DNA from: Micropterix aruncella
Lineage: Eukaryota > Arthropoda > Insecta > Lepidoptera > Micropterigidae
Length of the DNA: 64,000 nucleotides
Direction: 5' to 3'
NCBI GenBank assembly: GCA_944548615.1
Contig: OX155973.1
Location: 5,309,155-5,373,154, forward strand
The notes below the pieces were generated by a model that was not told where the DNA came from, did no database searches, and saw only the letters and a program-made list of their open reading frames with translations. A program made the position numbers and the translations under genes. Positions 12,445-23,190 of this stretch are shown piece by piece. Position 1 is the first letter of the stretch; each line of letters opens with the position of its first letter.

Positions 12445-13748
12445 CAGGGTCCGCCATGTAACGTTTTTTTTTCAACTAGTGCTTATTTCGTGAATGGCAA
12501 CACTTACCTCATGTCTGATTTGACAGATAATTAGTTTTATCCTTCCGCTGAACGAATATGGTTGTGTATACGCTTGAACAACGCTGGGAAATCTTGCGAC
12601 ATTACTTTGAAAATCATGGTAATGATGCAGAATGTGTGCGAAAATTGCGTACGGATTTTGGAAGAAGAGAAGCACCGTCAGCTCCGTATGTTCGTTACCT
12701 TGTGAAAAAAGTGAAAGAAACTGGCATCCTCATCGATAAACCAACGCGTGAAAAGCCAAAAACAGTGCGTACACCCGAGAATATTGCTGCTGTGGCCGAA
12801 AGTGTGCGTGAATCGCCATCAACATCAGTTCACCGTCGTTCTCAACAATTGGACGTTTCGCAGACATCATTGAGACGAATTTTGCGTAAAGACCTTGGTA
12901 TGACGCCGTACAAAGTCCAATTGGTTCAGGAGTTGAAGCCAACTGACCATCCAATGCGTTTTCGCTTCGCTAAGTGGGCCTGCGATCGACTTGCAGAAGA
13001 TGCGGATTTTGCCAAAAAAATCATCTTTTCAGATGAAGGTCATTTCCATCTTGGCGGGTATGTAAACAAGCAGAATTGTCGCATTTCGGGCACAGAAAAC
13101 CCGCACGCATTCATTGAAAAGCCGGTGCACCCAAAACGAGTCACTGTTTGGTGCGTATTTTGGTCCAGAGGCATAATTGGGCCATTTTTCTTCGAAAATG
13201 AGCAAGGAGTGGCCGTTACCGTCAATGGCGATCGTTATCGGGCCATGTTGAACGAATTTTTGTTCACAGAAATTGAAGAGGAGGATATTGGCAACAGTTG
13301 GTTTCAACAGGACGGCGCTACGTGCCACACAGCCAACGCTCTACACTTGATGTTTTGCGCCCTGTTTTTGAAAATCGCATTATCAGCCGCAGAGCTGATG
13401 TCGTTTGGCCACCTCGGAGCTGCGATTTGACACCGTTGGACTACTTTTTGTGGGGTGCCGTCAAAGATAAGTGTTACGCCGACAAATCAGAGACAATTGA
13501 CGCTTTATAGGACAATATTCGTAAAGCCATTGGTGAAATACAGCTGCACACAATCGATAATGTACTTAAAAATTGGACCCATCGTGTAGGCTACTGCATG
13601 GCCAGCCGAGGCAGCCATTTGAATGAAATTATTTTCCATCATTAACCGGAGGGATTGTACTTTCAAATAAAAAAAGAAAATTGAAAAAATATTCAGTAGT
13701 TTTTTTTTATAGCATTTTCAAAAAAAAAAAGTTATTTGGCGGACCCTT
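12445..13748 (+). mobile_element. mariner-family DNA transposon, 1304 bp
   Basis: Imperfect terminal inverted repeats are visible. The left end reads CAGGGTCCGCCATGTAAC and the right end, reversed, AAGGGTCCGCCAAATAAC; both lead into T-rich runs. A TA dinucleotide flanks each end (12443-12444 and 13749-13750), as expected for Tc1/mariner target duplication. The length is typical of the family. The transposase inside is broken, so the copy is non-autonomous now. It sits in the last large intron of the left glycosyltransferase gene, in the sense orientation. Confidence 0.92.
12558..13645 (+). pseudogene. mariner transposase, frameshifted
   Basis: The first frame (12558-13430, 290 codons) begins MVVYTLEQRWEIL. 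It carries an N-terminal helix-turn-helix region (residues 1-115) and two catalytic aspartates, D159 in IIFSDEGHF and D252 in WFQQDGATCH. Near 13345 homology moves to another frame, which continues ENRIISRRADVVWPPRSCDL with the third acidic residue and then PLDYFLWGAVKDK. A TAG at 13508-13510 breaks this second frame before the natural end at 13645. Counting across the shift, the second and third catalytic residues are about 37 apart, which would make it a DD37D type. It encodes cut-and-paste transposition; this copy should be inactive. Confidence 0.9.
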
Positions 13749-13750
13749 TA

Positions 13751-14340
13751 CTACACTTGAGAGGCATTTTGAAACGCAATACTACGAACAGAGAGTATAA
13801 ACTAAACGCACTACTTGTTTCAGAGATGTTTGTGACAGAGATGTTTCAAATAACGAAATTTACTTGTTTGGTATAAGTAACGACTACATTAGATCTATAC
13901 ATAGACCTATGTGAATACAATAAAAAGGTCTACTCAGGTATTTCGCGGCATAAAAACAGCTGCTACTTGCAAATATGCATGTATATCCAAGAATATTTGC
14001 CGGATGGATTTGAAATTTTCAGAGAATATATTCAAATTTATCTAAATTCCAAAAATGCAATAAAAAAAAAAATCAATAAAAAAATTTATTTTTAACTGTG
14101 TATAACCCCTTAAACACGCTAATGGAAAGTACGCCAGTCAGTAGTAATCCAGTTTGTGGGGTCATATAAAAGCCTTTGCTCTACAAAAGGTGGATTAGAA
14201 ACGATTTTGACATATTTTGCTTAGGTATGGCGGTCTAATAAAAATCCAAGTTTTCGACCTTGGGGGAAGCAACCGCGAGCCGCCATCTTGAATTGAAGGT
14301 GCCAGAATTAGGTATATTTTAAATAACGTCTCAACAGTTT
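13751..14340. other. Intron; no recognised feature
   Basis: AT-rich unique sequence with several A/T homopolymers. I see no coding segment, terminal repeat or RNA gene. Confidence 0.35.
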
Positions 14341-15910
14341 ACTATCTGACAAAAGTATCTACAAGACGTATAAAGAAGACAAAATTACTTACATTATTTG
14401 CATAGATATTTATTTTGTAAGTCTTATAGGTACAAAGTTACAAGTGACAGAAAAAAAATATTTACAAAAAATCATTTTATTCTTCTCTGACCTTGCTAGT
14501 ACCACATGACGCGGGGTTTTGGGTAGTAGTGGGAGACAATCCGCCATTCCACGAGACGTGCCGGCCGACAACAAAGACGCATGAGATGTTGCCGTTCCGC
14601 TACTATATGATAAAAGTATCTATGAGAAGTATATAAAAGACAAAATTACGTAAATTTAATTTTATATATTTTTTTTTCACTCCTAAACTTTGGAAAACTT
14701 TTTACAGTGGAACTACCGCCCAGAGATGACTGGCTAAAAAGCCAACTGCAATGGGAGGCCGGTAGCCTTAAATGGTATACTGATGGGTCCAAATCGCTAC
14801 TGAACGTAGGCTGCGGTATATATGGAGAGCGACGAAACTTTGAAAGAAGTGTAAACTTGGGGAAATACGCCTCCATATTCCAAGCGGAGGTATACGCCAT
14901 TATTGAATCTGCGGATATCAATCTCCATAAGAACTAGGCCAACCACCGTTTATATATCCACTCGGATAGCAAGGCAGCTCTTATGGAACTAGCCTCGAAT
15001 ACTATTAATTCAAAGCTAGTGCAAAACTGCGTCTCACTAATGATTTCCCTGGGTGAAAAGAACATTGTAATTCTAAGATGGGTTCCCGGCCATGCAGGAA
15101 TCGAAGGAAATGGAAAAGCCGTCGAACTTGCTAAAACGGGAGCAAAGGGAACGTTATACGGCCCTGAACCTTGCTGTGGCGTACCAAAAAGCCTTGCAAA
15201 TCTAATGCTCAAACAAATATGTTTAGAACAATCCGTCAACCACTGGAACAACACCAGGGTTGAATCAATCCAAAGCGCTAATGAAGGCTTACGACCCTAA
15301 CACGGCCCGTGAGGCCTTATCGCTTAATATAAACAATCTACGCATACTGGTGGGGGCGCTCACGGGGCATTGTGGCCTTAACAAACAAATGTACAACCTC
15401 AAGCTCCGAGACACAAAAATGTGCAGGTTCTGCCAAGGGGCAGAGGAAACTCCTCTGCACCTCATGTGCGAGTGTGGCCCGCTGATGCGTAAAAGATAAA
15501 TCCACTTGGGTAGTCATTACCTCCACCCTGAGGAGGTAAAACAATCTGGCGCCAAAAGCCTGTTGCGGTTCTTAAATGACACGAGGCTTAGCGCAGAACT
15601 ATAGTAGGTGGCGAATACAATAGATCAGCAATGGTCGCAGTGTGACAAGGCTCATAAAGACCTTTAAAAAGCCCCACACAACAAATAACAAAAAAATACG
15701 TACATTTTTGCATACATGTTTATTCTATAAATCTTGTAGGTATAAAGTTACAAGCGACAGAAAAAAAATATTTACAAAAAATCGTTCAATTCTACTCTGA
15801 CCTTGCTAGTATTACACGACGCGGGGTTTGTTGGGTAATGGGGGAAAATCCGCCATTCCACGAGACGTGCCGGCCGACAACAAAGACGCATGAGATGTTG
15901 CCGTTTCGTT
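14341..15910. repeat. 261-bp tandem repeat pair, second copy split by a LINE
   Basis: Unit 1 is 14341-14601. Unit 2 starts at 14602 (ACTATATGATAAAAGTATCT against ACTATCTGACAAAAGTATCT in unit 1), is interrupted near 14660, and resumes near 15690 to 15910. Both share GTTACAAG.GACAGAAAAAAA and CCGCCATTCCACGAGACGTG. The interrupted sequence at the two sides (ATTACGTAAATTT and AATACGTACATTT) looks like a target-site duplication of the inserted element. Confidence 0.75.
14660..15690 (+). mobile_element. 5'-truncated LINE: RNase H and zinc-knuckle tail
   Basis: 14705-15300 encodes a retroelement RNase H: WYTDGSK (first D), FQAEVYAI (E), IHSDSKAAL (second D) and WVPGHAGIEGN. A TAG at 14935-14937 lies between the E and second-D motifs. 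A frameshift near 15290 leads into 15301-15499, which ends with a C..C....ET.LH....C zinc-knuckle-like motif (CRFCQGAEETPLHLMCEC). Another stop is at 15497-15499. The end is A-rich (15660-15690). RNase H plus a C-terminal CCHC places it among RNase H-bearing LINE clades. The RT is absent, so the insertion is a dead, 5'-truncated copy. Confidence 0.82.
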
Positions 15911-16239
15911 GTTGTTGCTGCTCCGACTGCGCGAGAGAGCGGGACGGCATCATGACGCGAACTTGCGGTCCTGGTTAGGTTAGAAGAATAGGTACCAAAT
16001 TTTCCAAACCATCTATTTATATTTAATCATTAAACATGGAAACTATACAAAGTATGGATTCACCATAAATACATTTTTTGAACCCTCATTCTCCCAGTAG
16101 CATAACAATCTGTTACCAGTAATCCTTTTTTAATTCTTCCAAACCGAGTGTCTTGGTAAAAATAGCGAGATCATTTATCAGTTTTCTCCACTAATATAAA
16201 ACAAAGTTAGCCCGAACAGTGTCGGATCGTTTATTTATG

Positions 16240-16520
16240 GATTAATTTAATGGAGTCTTGATCGATGAAGAAGACCAAGAAATTATTTATGGATTAAGAG
16301 TCTTGATCGATGCCGTATTCTTGCATGGGTTAGTAAATAATTCCATCGATGCGAAAGCGATTTTGGAGCGCATTGAATTTTATGTTCCTCCCCCGCGCTG
16401 TTCGATCGCATCGACTATTTCATCTCCCTGTGGTGAAAACCAACGCATCTCAAAATGCATTCTATACGAGCTTGTCATAGATATAATACAGACTTTTTAA
16501 GTGTGGACATATTAAACTCA
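16240..16520 (+). mobile_element. LINE ORF2 C-terminal fragment
   Basis: The plus strand reads VFLHGLVNNSIDAKAILERI then EFYVPPPR. In shifted frames it gives FHLPVVKTNASQNAFYTSL and LSVDI, the usual order at the extreme C-terminus of several insect LINEs (loop, VP.R, FH.P, then N...SFLNR-like). It contains frameshifts. 15911-16239 has no recognised feature. Confidence 0.5.
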
Positions 16521-17310
16521 TCAAAAACCTCTTCTTCTTCTTCTTCTTCATCAGCGCGCATTCGCCCACCGTTGGGCATACGCCTCTCCAATCACTCTCC
16601 ATCCGGATCGGTTGTCCGTTTCCCTCATCCAGACAGGTCCAGCTGTCTCCTTGATGTCATAAGGTTGTACTGTTCATCATGATTGGAGGTATTTAGCCCG
16701 ATACCCGCCACGTCGGCCACACGTCTTGGCGAGCTCCACACTTTCAGGAAAATATTTCCATTTCCTAGGCTTGTGGCAACCTGGTCGGGTTACTTAACTG
16801 CCGAATTGCACTATATTCACTAAATTTATTATTTAATTATTATTTATTATTGAGAAAATTTCAAAATATATGCTGACACTTAGAATTTAAATTTAGAACT
16901 CTTATAAGAACTCAATAAAAAAAAATCTAGAGCCTATCTAGATGATGACAAAACATTTATACATATTATATTTCAATTAATTTAGTGCATGGACATAATT
17001 TTATCTCGTTATCATTATAATACCTATATATCATACCTAAAATTAAATATAAATATATTTATATACATACACAATATTTTATCTATTTTGTCTCTTCCTT
17101 TCACCTCACTTCCCATCCTGATTCCCCCCATTCTCATGCGGAAACAATATAAAAGTTATATTGCGTTCATTTTGTATACTTTATATTCGGAATCACATTA
17201 ATGGATTTTTGTCGCTTTTAAATGTGTTTTTATTGTATTGTATGTAGTTCTGTTTGCTTCCAGAATAAAATAAAATAAAATGAAATTATTCAACATTTTC
17301 CTCTTTACAG
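16521..17310. other. Repeat tail (TTC)n, then AT-rich intron end
   Basis: 16531-16549 is (TTC)n, followed by CGCCCACCGTTGGGCATACG, which I think is a common lepidopteran LINE 3' region. 16800-17310 is AT-rich intron sequence, ending in the polypyrimidine tract CTCTTTACAG. Confidence 0.35.
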
Positions 17311-17590
17311 ATTTTACAGCCAGATCTGATCGAGTATTATAGAAAACAAGCAGTGAAACTGAATTAATATCGGCCAGCGTATTTTCCTAGAAGAAAATAC
17401 ACGCAATAGCGCACCTAAAGGGGGTGTTTTGAGTGCTGAAGCCCCACTGCTTCTGGGACCAAAAAAGTATTTAATAGTTTTTAATACATAATAGTTTTAT
17501 CTTAACTTAAAAAATATTCTCGAAGATATTGCTTAATTGCAATAAGCTCGCCGATTTGTTAAATCAAATAAAGCGTTTTATTATATATTG
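17311..17590 (+). CDS. Probable terminal exon and 3' UTR of left glycosyltransferase
   Basis: An acceptor (CCTCTTTACAG) ends at 17310. In the phase left by the exon ending at 11439, the exon reads R, FYSQI, stop at 17327-17329. This length suits the family, which ends close to the YDF..L.NAF motif. A second frame from the same acceptor reads ILQPDLIEYYRKQAVKLN and a stop, which is protein-like but out of phase. The canonical poly(A) signal AATAAA lies at 17567-17572, so transcription of the left gene probably ends near 17590. The exon is inferred from splice signals and phase only. An undetected exon in the 5.9-kb intron could change the frame. Confidence 0.45.
17567..17572 (+). terminator. 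Poly(A) signal AATAAA
   Basis: Canonical hexamer about 240 bases after the proposed stop at 17329, followed by a T-rich stretch. It is the first good signal after the terminal exon candidate. Confidence 0.5.
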
Positions 17591-17899
17591 TTTTATTATT
17601 TTATACGTCACAAAATGTCATTGAAGCATGCGAAGCCGCAGGTATAGTATGGTAAAAATACATAAATAAAAACTTGAAAAAAACGTCAGAAGGAATCATC
17701 AAGAAGAGATCAGGATGTAAAAAGTTGTTAGCGCCTCACCTCATCTAATCTCCCCTTATTATAAGTTGCATATTCCTACTTTTGCCTGCCTGTATTGTAA
17801 ACATCATAACAGTGAACCTACATACTTAACACTGATTAAAAAATATTACAAATAATTTTGATACTTATTCCGTTTTCTGTTATATAATTTCCTTTTTTG

Positions 17900-18195
17900 C
17901 TTTTCAAAAAAGAGCACTGGCAAGCATGTATAAGGTAACGCCCAGGACCTCATGCAGAGAATACTTCAGTAAGGCAAAGATAATGACCATGTATTCGGCG
18001 TTCATATACCAGCTTAATTTATGCCAGGCAGCACATAACAGAAACTGCAACTAGAGCGGACATTCACTCTCACCATACACGCGGTAACTACCTTTTATGC
18101 GTACCCTGAACAAGACTGGCAAAAGTACAGAAGAGCTACCTATACCTTAGCAATAAATTCTACAATTAACTCCCTACCGCTATCAAACAGTTGTA
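17900..18195 (+). mobile_element. Decayed LINE ORF2 C-terminal fragment
   Basis: The plus strand reads, with several stops, KVTPRTSCREYFSKAKIMTM and then SAFIYQLNL..AAHNRN, ending with a FYNSLP-like end. It matches the RT C-terminal layout. The SINE at 18196 abuts its 3' end. Confidence 0.45.
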
Positions 18196-18480
18196 CACGG
18201 CCCGGTGGCATAGTGGTTAGGTCGCCTGATCTTAAATTGTAAGGTCCCGCGTTCGATTCCCGGCTGGGTCACCATTTTACGTTGGGATCAAATAAACAGA
18301 ATTGCATTTTCAATTCTGTCGATCGAATGCAACACACTTACACACATGCTACACGCATACATACATATAAATACTTCACAGTAGGGTTGGTTGTAAGAAA
18401 TTGACATATGACAATAAACCCGCCCATTGTGTAATTTTCACAATAAAGAGTAGAAACAAACAACCAATCAAACAAACAAA
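18196..18480 (+). repeat. tRNA-derived SINE
   Basis: The head 18198-18275 is tRNA-like. Box A is TGGCATAGTGG (18206-18216) and box B is CGTTCGATTCC (18250-18260). The ends GGCCCGG and CTGGGTC can pair as an acceptor stem. The anticodon loop is degenerate, so it is not a working tRNA. A tRNA-unrelated body with CACACTTACACACATG-type sequence follows, ending in an AACAAACAAAC tail near 18470. Pol III transcription is expected from the boxes. Confidence 0.8.
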
Positions 18481-18588
18481 CAGCTGGAGGACATACAATT
18501 AAAAAAAAAACATTAAGGAGATGCTGATAGCACCCTTTCTATAATCTGACCGAATTCGAGGGCATGACTTTACAAATACTGTACCAAT

Positions 18589-19191
18589 TTGAATCATAAT
18601 TATATTTGCTTCCCTTTTCTGTTTCTCGCTGTTATTCGCGAGGTAATTAGTCTCTCAGTGGCTCGTGCCAACAAGGGTTTGACAGTATCCTCCAAACCCC
18701 CAATACAGTTTGTGCGGGATGGCTCTAAAGGCAAAAAACATTTAACTACAAAACCTTTCTCAATAATCGAGAAAGCTACAGATTGGACTCTGGAGGTTGA
18801 TTCGGTCTCTAAGCAGTATAAATTCCCTGAAAGTCTCGGATGCACAGCCCTCCGTCCAGATATAACTCTTTACTCTCTATCTCGGAAGGTGGCTCTTATT
18901 GTAGAATTAACTGTTCCATGGGAATCAAATATCCCAAAAGACCACGAGTACAAATTAAATAAATACCATGATCTTGCAAATGCCGTAACCCGGAACGGCT
19001 TCACTGTTCACCTTCACGCGGTGGAAGTTGGCGCTCGTGGCCTGCCAGCTAAATCTCTATTTCACCTCTTTAAAGATCTTGGCCTTTCCAGAAAAATAAT
19101 CAACTCTTTCTTAGAAAAATTATCTAAAACTGCGATTTGCGCATCTCAAATTCTATGGCTTCGAAGGGGGAGTGAATGGGTGGCAAGGTGA
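18589..19191 (+). CDS. Orphan retroelement-associated nuclease-like domain ORF
   Basis: A 200-codon open frame. From residue 17 it matches, from memory, a domain found in many repetitive invertebrate and fish ORFs next to reverse transcriptases. Landmarks are DWTLEVD (65-71), LRPDITLYS (88-96), VALIVELTVPWES (101-113), YKLNKYHDLA (121-130), VEVGARGL (145-152) and ILWLRRGSEW near the end. RPD followed by a VELT strand and a K..KY helix resembles a PD-(D/E)XK nuclease core, so a restriction-like endonuclease of a LINE is plausible. No RT precedes it in frame. The ATG may be fortuitous because homology starts later. It is intact, with no neighbours of related function; probably the 3' part of a truncated element. 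Confidence 0.6.
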   Translation: MNHNYICFPFLFLAVIREVISLSVARANKGLTVSSKPPIQFVRDGSKGKKHLTTKPFSIIEKATDWTLEVDSVSKQYKFPESLGCTALRPDITLYSLSRKVALIVELTVPWESNIPKDHEYKLNKYHDLANAVTRNGFTVHLHAVEVGARGLPAKSLFHLFKDLGLSRKIINSFLEKLSKTAICASQILWLRRGSEWVAR

Positions 19192-20690
19192 ACGCTCACA
19201 TGTGGCAAGACAGCTGTCCTAAACCTACCACAGCCGGTTCGTAAGTCCGGAATCCACTGCTCACCCCCCAGAAGTGTAAAAAAAATAGTATTATGATGGG
19301 CCCGACTCCGGTCGGTGAATTCCATGGCAGCTCCGTTTGTATTTATTATATGTTTGACCTACCCCCATACACTAAATAATTAATTAAACACACATTAGAT
19401 ATTATAAATAGTAATATGTATTATATACGTTTGTAACAAAAACTGCTTTTTTCGTGACATTTCTCTCGCTATTCATGCTTTTCCGTGTGCAGATCCATGT
19501 AATTACATGTTTCGGTGTCATTTGCGCACGTTTTCTGGCGTCTACTATTTTTCCGAAGTTTTCTGCTTCATTTTCGTAACGTCGTAATTAAGTCACAACT
19601 TGACTTAAAGGTCGACTTTAAAAGTCGTAAAAACCGTTTTCTGACGTTTAAGAAGGTGTCGAACGCTACGGTTACGGCAATGACGTCTCTATTCTCGTTG
19701 GTTCGGGCGGAAACGTCAAAAGGTGACATCACTCGTGTCTTTCGGGTTGTGACTTCAGCGCCTTTTAAAAATGGCAATTTTGTGTGATTTTGGAGTGTGG
19801 AAGCGTAGGCGTAAGAGAGGTTGAGCATCGGTGTCGCTGCCGACGAGGATAGCGCGGCGCAGTTGTTTCAAACTCATGTAGTACTTGTTCTTTTTCTGGT
19901 AAGCGATTATTGTCCATTTTTTTGCGGTTAGCACATGGCGGTGTATCGACTTTCTAACCGGGTTTTTTCCTTGGCTTCAGACGGGCGGGCGAGCATCTGT
20001 AAAGCATCAACTGCCGTAGCGTGGCGGCCTGCTTCTTGGAGCATTTTTGAGATCGGAGTATTTAGATTCCGGACCTACCTACTATCAACTTTTGGAAGAT
20101 ATTTATGTACTGCTGTGCTGTGAAGATATTTGTGCATCGTGTGCCTTGCACCTTCATCTATTTTGCTGCGCTCGTTTTTGCTGTGCCCGTGGAGAAGCAG
20201 AATAAAGAACGCTGAAAAGAAGCAACGTGTTCTCATTTCTTTTTTTTACAGCTGAAGAAAGAATTGCTACCTCCTGGCAAAACCAGTGACAAACCTGTGA
20301 TACTTACCCACCCTGTTAAATCTTGTGCTTAATTTTTTTGTATCGAGTGCTGGTTTTTTTTTAGTTTCAGCTTTAACGTTAAAAAAGCTGTGGCGTCCAA
20401 TTTTTTCTGAAATTTAGTTTTTTGATGTTTATTTGCTTCGGCATTAAATTATACTTCCTGCACTTGATTTCTGTTCGTAGTTATTCCACGACTAGGTATA
20501 ACCAGGTCCAACCCAGCGGTTACATATTGGAACCTTGCAGTTACACGTTAAAAGATTTTTGTTGTTAAAAGACCTTGTTTGCATATCAACTTGATATCGA
20601 AGGGAGGAACGAATATATGGACAAGCAAGTGGGGCGGGAGGGGAGTGGGTATTAGAATTATAATAGAATAGAATACTTCAATAGAATTAT
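19192..20690. other. No recognised gene; unassigned repeat-like region
   Basis: 19192-19350 is probably the 3' end of the nuclease-like element. 19440-20340 is moderately GC-rich with a AATAAA near 20200 and could be an LTR or UTR of an unidentified element. Its short ORFs resemble nothing I know. 20570-20640 shares TGATATCGAAGGGAGGAA with the 90-bp tandem repeat at 50771. Confidence 0.35.
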
Positions 20691-21357
20691 TGTATTGTAT
20701 TGCATACGTTCATTCACTGCTAACGTACGGCGCGGAGTTATGGGGGCGAGCAGCCGACAGGCAGAGGGCTTTCGTTATGCAGAAGCGTGCAGTCCGCTCA
20801 ATATCGCGTGTGGCGTTTGATACGCCAGCTAGGCCTCTGTTTAGAGATCTCTGCATCGTGACGCTGCCGTCCATTTATATAATGAAAGTAGCGCTTTTCG
20901 TTCGCGGAAATCTAGCCGATTTTAAAGTGAATGGTGTGCATCATCACTATCCAAGAAGATCACGTAGCATGCTACGTTCGGTAAGTCATGCATTATCCAA
21001 GTCGGAGAGGCTAGCCTATATCGCCGACCCAGCGGTTTACAACAAACTCAGCGAGCACATTAGGCAGGCGCAATCTCTTGACGTGTTTAAGAGACGCCTT
21101 AAGAGATACCTTACAGATAAGGCGTTTTACTCACTGGAGGAATATTACTCGAGTGAAGTCTAAAATACTTTGGTGGCTAAAGTATTTAATGATCTCTTTT
21201 GCATTTTGTCTTATATTTTCTTCTTTTTACATTATTCTTGGGTTTTATATGTGTTTTAAAAAAAAAAATGTTTGTTTGCTAATATGTATGAATTTTCGCT
21301 AATCTGACTTGTATACCAGTATACCAATAAAATGAATATGAATATGAATATGAATAT
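20691..21357 (+). mobile_element. 5'-truncated LINE, RT C-terminus with hexamer tail
   Basis: 20691-21163 is one open frame: YVHSLLTYGAELWGRAADRQ, QKRAVRSISRV, LFRDLCIVTLPSIYI and a C-terminal KRRLKRYL. This is a LINE ORF2 C-terminal region. Its stop is natural, and a short 3' UTR leads to the (ATGAAT)n-type tail at 21332-21357. The same family appears at 37015-37255, 45998-46520 and 47060-47270. The frame is intact but lacks all catalytic RT motifs. Confidence 0.8.
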
Positions 21358-22214
21358 TCACGAGTTGAGTAAATATATCTTTAGAGATTTTTTTAAACCC
21401 GCTCAGGTTTTCAAGTTGTCTTATGGGCAAAGGCACTGAATTCCGGAGTCGGGCCGCCTGCACTGCGAAAGACCTGGACATGAAACTTGATGAATGCCGA
21501 AGTATAGCTAGTAATAGATTTTCCTGAGAGCTCAATGGAAGACCATGGTATGAAAACGGTGAAAAGGGATTATAGAAATAAGTAGGCCTGTTTGACTGTA
21601 GTACACGGAAGAGTAGGGCGAGTATGTGAAAATCCCGACATCGTCTAATGGGGAGCCACTCTATTTGCCTGCGAAAGGTCGATATGAGATCACACTTCTT
21701 CACAATAAAGCGAATACACGCGTTTTGAATTCTTTCTAGCTTATCGAGTAGTTCTTCATTCGCATCTAGGTAGACCACATCAGCGTAGTTAATTATCGGT
21801 AAATGAAAAGATTGTGCCATTTGGCGTTTAATACAAAGAGGTCAGAGATTCTGAACTGAACCCGTTAAAAAGAATTGAGACTTGCAAAGACTCTACGACT
21901 GACCTCACTTACTTGAGGATACCAAGATAAGTTTTATTAATGAGCAGCAGGCGCGGATCTACGTCTTGTTGGGGGGGGGGGGGGGGGCGGACAGTGGGGA
22001 TGGGTTTCTGTCTATACAGAGTTAAAATAAATTATAGTCTGAATTTAGGGCATCCAATACGCTGCATAGAGATAGGTAATTAAGTAACTAAGGATTATAA
22101 AAAGGGAAAAGAAATTATGATTACACTCGTACGTTTTTATTTTACTTCTAAAAGAACAATGAACAAATTATAAATAATATTGCATAACACAGAATTAAAT
22201 TACAAATTGCAGTT

Positions 22215-22862
22215 TATTATTATTATTATTATTATTATTATTTATTCTGGACAGGCAGCTCTGCTGATACGTCCAGATCAGATCTTGTAAAGCTAAACAA
22301 TATTAACAATATAATATAAACAATATTAACAAGTTTTTAGGTACAAATCGAGTCTGTTTTTAAATTGTTTGACAGAGATTGCACTAATCACTTCAAATGG
22401 TAGTTTATTCCACATGTCCACCACTCTATTTGGCAAAAAGTTCTTAAGAGGATTAGATTTAAATTTTGTACGGTTGAGTTTTTTGTTGTGACCTCGAAGA
22501 TTTGTATTGACGTTGAATTTGTAAATATTATTCAGTGCAGGTACATCGTAATAATGTGTTAGAATTTTATATGTCTCAATCAGGTCCCCTCTTTGTCTGC
22601 TTTGTTTGAGTGTAGTAATTCCAAGTAATTTCAAGCGATCTTCATAATTCCTATTTTCAGGCCCACTGGCATTATGGTTGCCCTTCGCTGTACCTTTTCC
22701 AGGATATCTACATCCTTGCAAAAGTAAGGGTTCCAGATCTGATAGCTATACTCAAGAATTGGTCTCACATATGCCTTGTAGATCTTGATAAAAACCTCTA
22801 TTGATAGATGTTGGAAAGCCTTCCTTATTAGATAGAGAATAGAGTTTCCGGTGTTTTTTTTG
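22215..22862 (-). mobile_element. LINE (CR1-like) fragment nested in the hAT element
   Basis: The minus strand encodes IYKAYVRPILEYSYQIWNPY, EDRLKLLGITTLKQSRQRGD, LIETYKILTHYYDV and a WNKLPFEVI..KQFKNRLD end. The RLK.LG.T.L...R.RGDLIE.YKI motif is typical of CR1/L2-like ORF2 C-termini. One frameshift near 22680 splits it. The (ATT)n tract at 22216-22241 is the 3' tail on its own strand. It splits the hAT transposase at 22863. Confidence 0.85.
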
Positions 22863-23190
22863 TAAATCTTTCAATTATCTTTTCTTTGTCTACTGGAATA
22901 TCAAAATGAATATGCAGGAGTGCCAACCCTGTTAACCTATCCTCTACCATCGTGGATCGTAGCTAGGTTTTTAGTCGCCTCAGAGTTGAAAAACTTCTTT
23001 CGGCAGTCGCCACACTTACGGGCAAGGAGGCCATGATAAGGATGAGGCGATGTATGCCAGGGTAGATGAATTCGTTGGCCAGATCTAGAACATCTAGAAT
23101 ATTTTTTGGTTCCGAATAAGCGGGAATAATTCTCTTTTCTCTTCTAAAACTTTCTTTCCAGATCTTGCATTCTCCCAGAACTCGCCGCAC
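22863..23190 (-). pseudogene. hAT transposase C-terminal fragment
   Basis: The minus strand reads IMASLPVSVATAERSFSTLR then RLKT, a stop near 22961, and on to STMVEDRLTGLALLHIH and VDKEKIIERF. This is the hAT dimerisation domain of the 52-kDa-repressor/ZMYM-like type (TAERSFS.L..LK..LR..M....L..LALL.IH). The upstream catalytic domain is missing, and the LINE insertion removes the final residues. It is non-functional. Confidence 0.88.

Noticed and set aside
14707..15300. RNase H ORF as a host ribonuclease gene
   Set aside because: Internal TAG, frameshift and a retroelement-type zinc-knuckle tail; flanking duplication marks an insertion.
18198..18275. Functional tRNA gene
   Set aside because: Boxes A and B and an acceptor-like stem are present, but the anticodon loop lacks the usual T33 and a SINE body with a repetitive tail follows. 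It is a SINE head.
19515..19828. Overlapping 86-90 codon ORFs on both strands
   Set aside because: Opposed overlapping frames without family resemblance, probably chance in a less AT-rich stretch.
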